Of a DNA stretch of 64,000 nt, positions 57,601-64,000 are shown one piece after another. Position numbers and translations under genes: made by a program. Location: positions 650,749 to 714,748 of the forward strand of contig JAJEKV010000231.1 in the NCBI GenBank assembly GCA_021234155.1, written 5' to 3'. Each line of letters starts with the position of its first letter. Within the stretch, counting starts at the first letter, position 1. The notes below the pieces were generated by a model. It did not search any database. It was not told where the DNA came from and worked only from the letters and a program-made list of their open reading frames with translations. This stretch comes from Isoetes taiwanensis. Lineage: Eukaryota; Streptophyta; Lycopodiopsida; Isoetales; Isoetaceae.

Positions 57601-58165
57601 TCGCTCTCAAAGTTCCTACATTTTCTTCCTTCCTTCATACGACGATTTGCGGGTTAGCTTCGGCGTGTTTGGATCCGCCATCCCAAATCTTGATGAGCAG
57701 ATTTATATTCATCAATGTTAGATGTTTGGTTTCGCAATTCCTAACTTACTAAAAGACTCGCCTTTTGTTCCAGAGCATCCAGAAGTGAGGAAATCTGGAG
57801 ACTCGTAATTAAAACCAAAAGCAGAGGACTAAGGTCCGCGAATCGAAAAGCCTCGAATTAAAACCACAAAAGTCTAGTCCTCCGTTCTTGAATCCTTCCA
57901 AATTTTAACTCAAGGTTAGTTTTCATTTAGTTTTAAGTTGCATCTCAATGGTGTTTAATCCAAGAAGACAAGCTTTTGCATTTGTTTCGAGGCAGGGAAG
58001 CGATGATGTTTATGAAAACCAGAATAGTTTTTATAAACTTCACCGCTTTTTTTGTTTCGAAAATTTTTGAGTTTTCTTCCTGAATTAATCATGCTATTGC
58101 ATGCAAGTTTCTATTATGAATAAGTGTAGTAGAAAGCATTAGAAAATCTGAAAGATAATATTTGA

Positions 58166-60481
58166 AACACGCTAAGCGTGTTTTATGGTAACCTTAGTTT
58201 TCAACATGAATACACGCGCGGCGTGCATTCGATTAACGGTAAATAATTGCCCCGGCCTTTATCTATTTACTTATCTATCCTCATGCATGTTTTTTTTTCT
58301 CCCTCCTGAATGCACCGAAGCGTGTATAGTTTTTCCTATATAGCGCTTTTACTGAGCGTGCAAACAATTGTATCCCTACTTTCAACTTTTACGCTTAAAC
58401 ACGGGCGTATCTTCTTAGTTTCTAAGTTTATAAATAAATAAATATAACACGCCAGCGGAATACCGATATTCGCCACTTCCTATTGATAGATGCCGTTACA
58501 TTAATCACCCGGTTGGTGACTAAGATGGATTGGAATTACATTTGGGCCAGCAATCACACGCACCCAGCTCGATTTAGGCTCCAATCTCCAACCGGTTGAA
58601 CCGGCAACAGCACCAGCCCTTTGGAGCACCGGGCCTTGCAACCCCCGGAGTACTTGGATCAAGTAATGATGATGGCAAAGCCGCCAGGCAATGATAGATC
58701 CGGCTCGGGGCCCTTGCAACGCATCGGAGGCTGGCCCTTATCTAATCACTTCGAGAATGCAAGACATGCATTGATCGAGAGTGAATCTCGCGATCCGGTC
58801 ACCGAGATTCAAAATGAGGAGCTGCGTTTCTTAGTGGTTAGCCTCTATGCCCGGATGCCCCAACACTAACCACTACCACAAAGCTTGTATAATGATGCAA
58901 TGGAGATGGCTCAACCAATGGAACCACTACCGCAGCGCTATAACGATGCATTGGAGGTTCAACAGAGCAAAAGGGAGGTGGAGGAGGAGCAAGAGGTGGA
59001 GGTGGAGCAAAGGGGTGGTGGAACTAGAGCCCGGTGTTTTTGCCGGGTTTTACCGTAAGAATTCACTATGCCCCGCAATGGAAATGGGAGATCGATAGCC
59101 CACATCAAGAGACCGGGCTTGAAACAAGAGGTCCGGGATTTTGTCCGGGTTTATCCAAGTTTATCCAGATTATATACAATTGTAATCTTTTTCCAATGAA
59201 TACAACAAATTTTGTCTACTTTATATTTCTACAATGTAATACATGTTACATACCTTTTTAAGCGGTTTCTTGGCCATGCAACAAATGTTCCAACACTTTC
59301 TCCAACCGTATCCCCACCGGGTGTCTCATGAGGTAAAGCTTCATCCATAGCGCAAGTTTAATCAGAACTCCTGGACATACTTATCCCCGAAAGGAATTCC
59401 ATGACAGTTTATAGTCGGATCGATAGAGTTCCATCTTGCATAATCCTACTTTCCTTTTCTGATTTGTAGTTAACATGAAACATTCATCTTCTCGACATCG
59501 CAGTAAAAATTGCTATTCGACACCTACTATTGGAAATTAATGTTCAAGCTATTGAATGAGATGAGTACCGTAATCTGTCAGAGCCATTCTTGAGAAGCTG
59601 ATTTGTGTCTAAGTTGATTTGAGAAGTCAAGGCTTATGGAAACTCCGGGCGGTCGGAAAATTCGAATTAGAAGAAAGATTAGGTTAACTACGCTTAGGCG
59701 GGATAAATTTAAGGATACTTTTTGGATAGATTGGTTTTAAAAACTTAATGAAAGAAGTCTACGGACGGGTCTTCGCCATTATTATTTGTATGTGTCAAGA
59801 ATATTTCAAAATCCAGATTTTGTGTTTTCTTGAAATTCAAATTTCTCTTTTTCTGCATGTAGAAACAGCTATTTCTTCGAAAGCAGCCGAAGGCCAGATC
59901 CAAGCCGACCTTCCGACTTGTTACTAGGCGACCGGAGATGTCTTCTAAAGTTTAATCGAGGTCGAGGCGACGGGCGGGCAGGAAGGTGCGGAAGAGGAAT
60001 TCTAAACCCGCTCTTCTCAAGTTTTCAGAGGACGTTGATCGAATACACGTAATACCGCAATGTAACCCCTATTCAAGGTATTTAATTTGCCACGTATCAC
60101 AATAATCGCGGTGGAGAGTATTATGCTTGCATGAATTTGAGATATTTTTGCCTTCAGTTAATATGCTTTTGCATGAGTTTGAGTTATTATGCTTTTGCAT
60201 GAATTTTAAGTATTACCATCGCTAATGCTCGATTGTCCGCTCAGAGAACATAATTTTCCTCTGCTTTATATATAGAATATAGCTGTTATACAAGTTTGGA
60301 GATAGCAATGTTCAATGAGGTTAAATAGTGTGAAATATGGATTCATGAAGGGTATGTAGCTTAAAATGTGGATGCAAAATAATTTAGTTTCAAATTCACG
60401 CATAGCATGGTCAATAATAGAGCTACCAACACGCCAAGCCGTGATTTGTACTAATTTAGGTTTAAATGCACGCCAAGCGTG
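58166..60481. repeat. palindrome family 3, CACGC/GCGTG, upstream of copy 3
   Basis: AACACGCTAAGCGTGTT at 58166-58182 (perfect 8-bp arms); 58208-58230 with core CACGCGCGGCGTG (58213-58225); 58308-58329; 60430-60443; and 60469-60481 (CACGCCAAGCGTG). Half-sites such as AACACGCC occur at about 58447. The first member, at 56318, belongs to the same set. Confidence 0.8.
58621..59042 (+). CDS. small ORF with acidic repeat tail, frameshifted
   Basis: The frame 58621-58869 (EHRALQPPEYLDQVMMMAKP) is followed in another frame by YNDAMEMAQPMEPLPQRYND and an E/V/Q-rich tail (EVEEEQEVEVEQRGGG) to about 59050. The 3' side has CCCGGTGTTTTTGCCGGG and TCCGGGATTTTGTCCGGG, again gene-specific hairpin-like words, as after the ORFs at 14250 and 56434. 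A shift near 58865 separates the parts. Not recognised; weak support. Confidence 0.3.
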
Positions 60482-60500
60482 ATCTCTTGTTCTAATAGTA
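59270..60500. other. no gene recognised
   Basis: Short frames only. The stretch ends at a TTTTTGCAAAG acceptor-like site at about 60531, where the coding-like piece of copy 3 begins, so it may be partly intron. Confidence 0.4.
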
Positions 60501-60528
60501 CTCTAAAAAGTGCTCATCTTCTTTTTGC

Positions 60529-63300
60529 AAAGGTTCAAGAGGAAGAAAACCCCTAATAACCCGGGTTCTAATCCCGCCAAGAAAGCAAGGGCGCATCTAC
60601 CCGCATGCAGCACATATGATCTCACCTTAGATGATGAAGGGCCGATTCTTATAGCAACCACCGACCCCCGCCGCCTCGAAGAGGAAATGGACGAGGGTGC
60701 CGAGTGGTACGCTGACCTTGCCAAGACAAATGGGAAGCTCGACTTAACTCTCTTCTCGAGGAAAAAGGAAGGCATAAGATGGCCAAACAAGGGATCCTAA
60801 TCTCTTTGTGAGGAAGAGGATGACACCAACCGCAAATTGCTCTTGAGATTACATGTAAGGTAAGAAAGATCTGCTCAGACTTACTCAATCGTAGAGCTAT
60901 CAAGATACAAGGATACGCTCATGAAGACAGATGTGTGGAACGGTGAGACATGTTTTAAGTATGGTTGGCCAACCAATGTAGCAGCTTACGCCAATATCTA
61001 TTTGCCAAGGGGTTACAAATTGCACTGTAGAGGCATGTTCACTAAACCCACACCAAGTCACTATTTGCGCCAGTTAGGAATTAGCTGATTTGAAAGCTTC
61101 TAAGAGGGTCCTAGATCTAGGGAAGGATGTTCAACCTCAGAGTTGTCGCAAGGCATGGAGGCTTCGCTTTTTAGAATGAACAGACAGAGTGGCGCAGCCT
61201 AGAGGCCATGAACAAGTCAATAAATACTCTGACCATTATCCATTGGGTCTTAAGGAAACTTTTACATCCATGTGAAGTCCTCATCCGCTCACCAAGCTCC
61301 ATTTATGTTAGCAGTAAGATATGATCCAAAGACATGCCATGGAGATTGTTCGGAGCATGATTAGTAATCCGTGTCAAATGCCTATGCCGGATGTGTTACC
61401 TTGGGATATGATCTCAACAAGCCTCGCCGTGGTGGACTAACTTCCGTGAGTTATTGTTAAATGAAAATATTAAATTGCCGCCATCGACGGCAAAAGATTC
61501 TCGTTGAGGCACGTAAGGCCCTCATCAAAAGTAACAAAACAGCCAAAACGCTGTGCTTCTACAATCACTATGCGCGATAGGGAGGTGTCGATCTTGATGC
61601 CAATACTTCACCCGCAGATTTGGTCGAGATTACTTAACTTTTGAATGAAATGGGGAAGACATTTCTATACAAAAGGTAACTAACCGCATCTATTCCAATG
61701 CATTTTAATATTCACGCCACTGTAAGCTTTCAAATCAATCGAACCACGCCGCATGTTTTCAAATCTACCTGGTTTCATAAATTGTATCACGCCGGCGGTT
61801 TTCAAATCAACCAATTCACGCGTCATTTTCAAATTTTCGAATTCACGCCAGCGCGTTTTCAAGTCAACCAATTGATTTGAAAACATGCCCGGGCGTGAAT
61901 TGATTGATTTGAAAACACGCCGGGCGGAATTGGATTTGATTTTAAAGCACACCGGGCGGGATTGCATTAGTAACTTTATTCATTTCACGCCAGCGGATTT
62001 TTTCTTGATCAATTCTATTCAAATCGCCCGGCGTTTCTATTCTATGATAATCGATTCAATGTCCGTATTCATTGCAGTCCATACGTTGAACAACCGCGCT
62101 TCACGCCCGCAACAGTGGGTGGAATATGGCTGCTTCATTGCCCACCGCATGTATGGTCAAAGTCCGAGGCATTCAAGCTGCTGGAGCTGACTCTGTCGCG
62201 CATAATTACGGTGAGAAGAAGAAGACCGCAAGAAAATCAAAGAAAAAGGTGGTGATGACATTGCGCAGATCCTTCAAAGCTCATATCCAAAGCAGGTCGT
62301 GACCAACAGCATCAGTATAAGATTGTGTTTTGTAAGGAGGCAGATGGCTCAAGTGGAATGAATCTCGACGCTTTTATGCACAAGGGAAGTCGCCGATACT
62401 ATGGGTAGGGTGCCTCCGCTGATGTAAGCATATTTGACTTGAATGTTTAGATGAGAAAGACTGTGGGCTAGACGACGCCGAGACCATTTGGGTTTTAGAC
62501 CAAGTGCTTAAAGAAGGAAGTCTTATACAAGAAGGGTGCTTTCACCAAGGATAGGATGTCCTTCGCTGAGTGCCGCAACCATGTAAAGGATGTACGACAA
62601 TGAAGTCAAATTTTTGTAGGAGCCGAAGCTACAAAGGTTATCGGGGATGTGGCATTATCCAAATTGATTGCCGACAAATACAAGGTCAAGAATGATGACA
62701 TCAAGAAGTTTGTATTCGGGTCAAAGGACTTCCTAAAGAATTGAAGGCTAAAAATACAAAACATAAGGAGACTCCCCCTAAGGTAATCGGGCGAGTTGAG
62801 AAGAAAAGTGGCCCTTGTGAAGAAGATTATCGGAGAAGACGACGCCGGCCAAAGATTCAGCCTATTGGGTACAAAGGTCTCTCTTGCCGAATCAACTTCT
62901 CGCCTTAAAAATATATCACTCTTTGTGTTGGACAAGCCAGAGGTGGAGAGGAGATATGGGCATGAACTGAAGGGACTACAGCAAGCTTCTTTACCACCGA
63001 TAGGATTGACAACCGAGAGGTCCTTCACTATTGTCATCGCTTGTCCTTTTGTGTGAGTCACATTCTCGCATGCACTATCCGGCCGCTTCATGATCCGAGT
63101 GCCTCAAAGTTATTAGGGGAGGGATGCCTAATATATGATGTTAAGGATAATGAGTCACAACGACTAAAGATGGCACATGTGATCTTCATTATGATAGCCA
63201 TGCTATCGCATCTATTTAATATGATATTGCTAAGGCCAAGGGTGACAATAGCAGTTGCATGGGAATGTTTTTCTAGATGATCCGCACTTAAGAACTATAT
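60529..63300 (+). pseudogene. degenerate ParB-like/methyltransferase-like gene, copy 3
   Basis: The piece 60532-60800 reads GPILIATTDPRRL then WYADLAKTNGKLDLTLFSRK, aligning with EPIRIVTPDKSRKW and GDRRKDLCLFFRN of copy 2. The piece from 61321 reads MIQRHAMEIVRSMISN and PMPDVLPWD (copy 2: NDHVQTLIKSFKKYP and PADVVPFD), and in the same frame at 61477-61509 AAIDGKRFSLRHV occupies the position of the ParB box. Several stops lie between. Later pieces (62606-63060, for example LSKLIADKYKVKNDD) may belong to the middle region, but I could not confirm this. No methyltransferase core was found. The homology was found by eye. Confidence 0.5.
61708..62040. repeat. palindrome cluster, family 3, internal to copy 3
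   Basis: About ten repeats of TTCACGCC followed by TTTTCAAATCAA in both orientations. At 61841-61900 two of them face each other as a 60-bp palindrome whose arms run from ATTCACGCC to TCAA and back to GGGCGTGAAT. Others start near 61712, 61744, 61786, 61814, 61911, 61950 and 61984. The cluster follows the ParB-box piece of copy 3, the same relative place as the 4.1-4.6 kb cluster in copy 1. Confidence 0.9.
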
Positions 63301-64000
63301 TCTTTCATAATGGATCAGATCACGTAATGATGAGTCGAAGAGGATGAGGATCGACCCCCCCTCCTAAGTGGGGAAATCAAGCACGAAGCTATAAACTAAG
63401 GAGAAGGGCCCTTAAATAAAAATGGATTTCCGGCCTATGGTCAGCTAATTGCCGAGGCATTTGCTCCAATTGATACAACCACGCTTGAGCTTCATGTTGA
63501 GGTTATATTGCCTCGAGAGGCTCTTATGGGTGCAAGAAGATGTCACTGCTTTGTGAGTGATGAGCGGTGCCAAAGACTTTCTTGAACCATTCCTCATGCA
63601 TGTGCTTGCCAAGTCTCCTAAAGGTCCTTATGGCAACTTTGAAATCATCAAGAATCAAAAGTCTCAGAGACTTGTCCACCCGAAAAGTGGACATTGCTTC
63701 GGTGAGGGACCTAGTAATGGCACCGATAAGGAAAGCAAAGAATGAACAAATAGTCGCTAAACCTGGTTGCTCAAAATAATCGGATGGCGGCTTAAACTTA
63801 GGGAATATTTTTCCCACATTGCGGTGATGCAAGCAACAATAGAGTAGATTCACAGTTAACAATGAACTAATCGGACAGTGGAAACCGAAAATGAAAGCAA
63901 CTAAGGCGCTTTAGTGATCTACAAGTTGCCAAATCAATAGTAAAATAATGTCACTTCTGTGAAGGACGAGCTGAACTAATATTAGAAAATAACAATTCCC
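63300..64000. other. no gene recognised
   Basis: Short frames on both strands, for example 63524-63862 minus and 63557-63779 plus, without recognisable domains. It may include decayed C-terminal sequence of copy 3. Confidence 0.4.

Noticed and set aside
62606-63091. Minus-strand 161-codon ORF as a gene
   Set aside because: It is opposite weakly coding-like plus-strand text of copy 3 and has no recognisable domain.

Overview
This is a repeat-rich, AT-rich stretch of a land-plant-like nuclear genome. The evidence for a plant is: GT-AG introns, a plant-type telomeric heptamer pair (TTTAGGG) near 15.7 kb, Ty1/copia and LINE retrotransposons, a plant-like adenylosuccinate lyase remnant, and DUF7869-type ORFs that I associate with non-flowering plants. 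A fern, lycophyte or bryophyte is my guess; the species cannot be fixed from the sequence.

The central observation is a gene family present three times: a degenerate copy at about 2.9-6.0 kb (+), a nearly intact copy at 34.95-38.98 kb (-), and a degenerate copy at about 60.5-63.3 kb (+). The better copy encodes a ParB/Srx-like domain (box ISGNHSIFAA), a long middle region, a DNA-methyltransferase-like fold (LDFFSGGTA motif I; the expected DPPY position reads VDMRSF) and a coiled-coil tail. Each copy lies among its own private set of short palindromes, found in introns and both flanks and not noticed in exons: TTCTCGACT/AGTCGAGAA around copy 1, GATCGCGGCCGCGATC around copy 2, and CACGC/GCGTG around copy 3. 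A ParB-like protein beside clustered palindromes recalls bacterial parB-parS organisation. I regard this as the candidate undescribed system.

Layout. 0-7 kb: copy 1, its palindromes and a 550-bp foldback. 7-10 kb: no recognisable gene. 10.2-12.0 kb: an intron-containing FCP1/NIF-like phosphatase homologue that lost its catalytic aspartates. 12.5-14.0 kb: a 283-bp satellite. 14.25-15.3 kb: a small SR/acidic gene with a repetitive 3' region. 16.1-16.8 kb: adenylosuccinate lyase fragments. 17.7-18.3 kb: inverted repeats. 18.4-21.4 kb: a two-exon DDE-like transposase gene. 21.7-22.6 kb: a DUF7869 fragment. 25.4-28.8 kb: exons of an unidentified minus-strand gene. 29.3-50.5 kb: a nested stack, in which a copia element is split by about 18 kb made of a LINE, itself apparently split by a roughly 10.1-kb element with candidate terminal inverted repeats (34.41-44.52 kb). 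That inner element carries ParB/MTase copy 2, a divergent DUF8039-like ORF, a DUF7869 pseudogene and two tandem 80-residue ORFs. 53.4-55.7 kb: a third DUF7869 pseudogene. 56-60 kb: small acidic ORFs and duplicated promoters. 60.5-63.3 kb: copy 3.

Nearly all the coding content is mobile-element-like. How the parts work together is inference: the ParB/MTase-like protein may bind its own palindromes to regulate, mark or maintain its element, and the three copies would have diverged in site specificity along with their sites. All family assignments are by eye, without database search.
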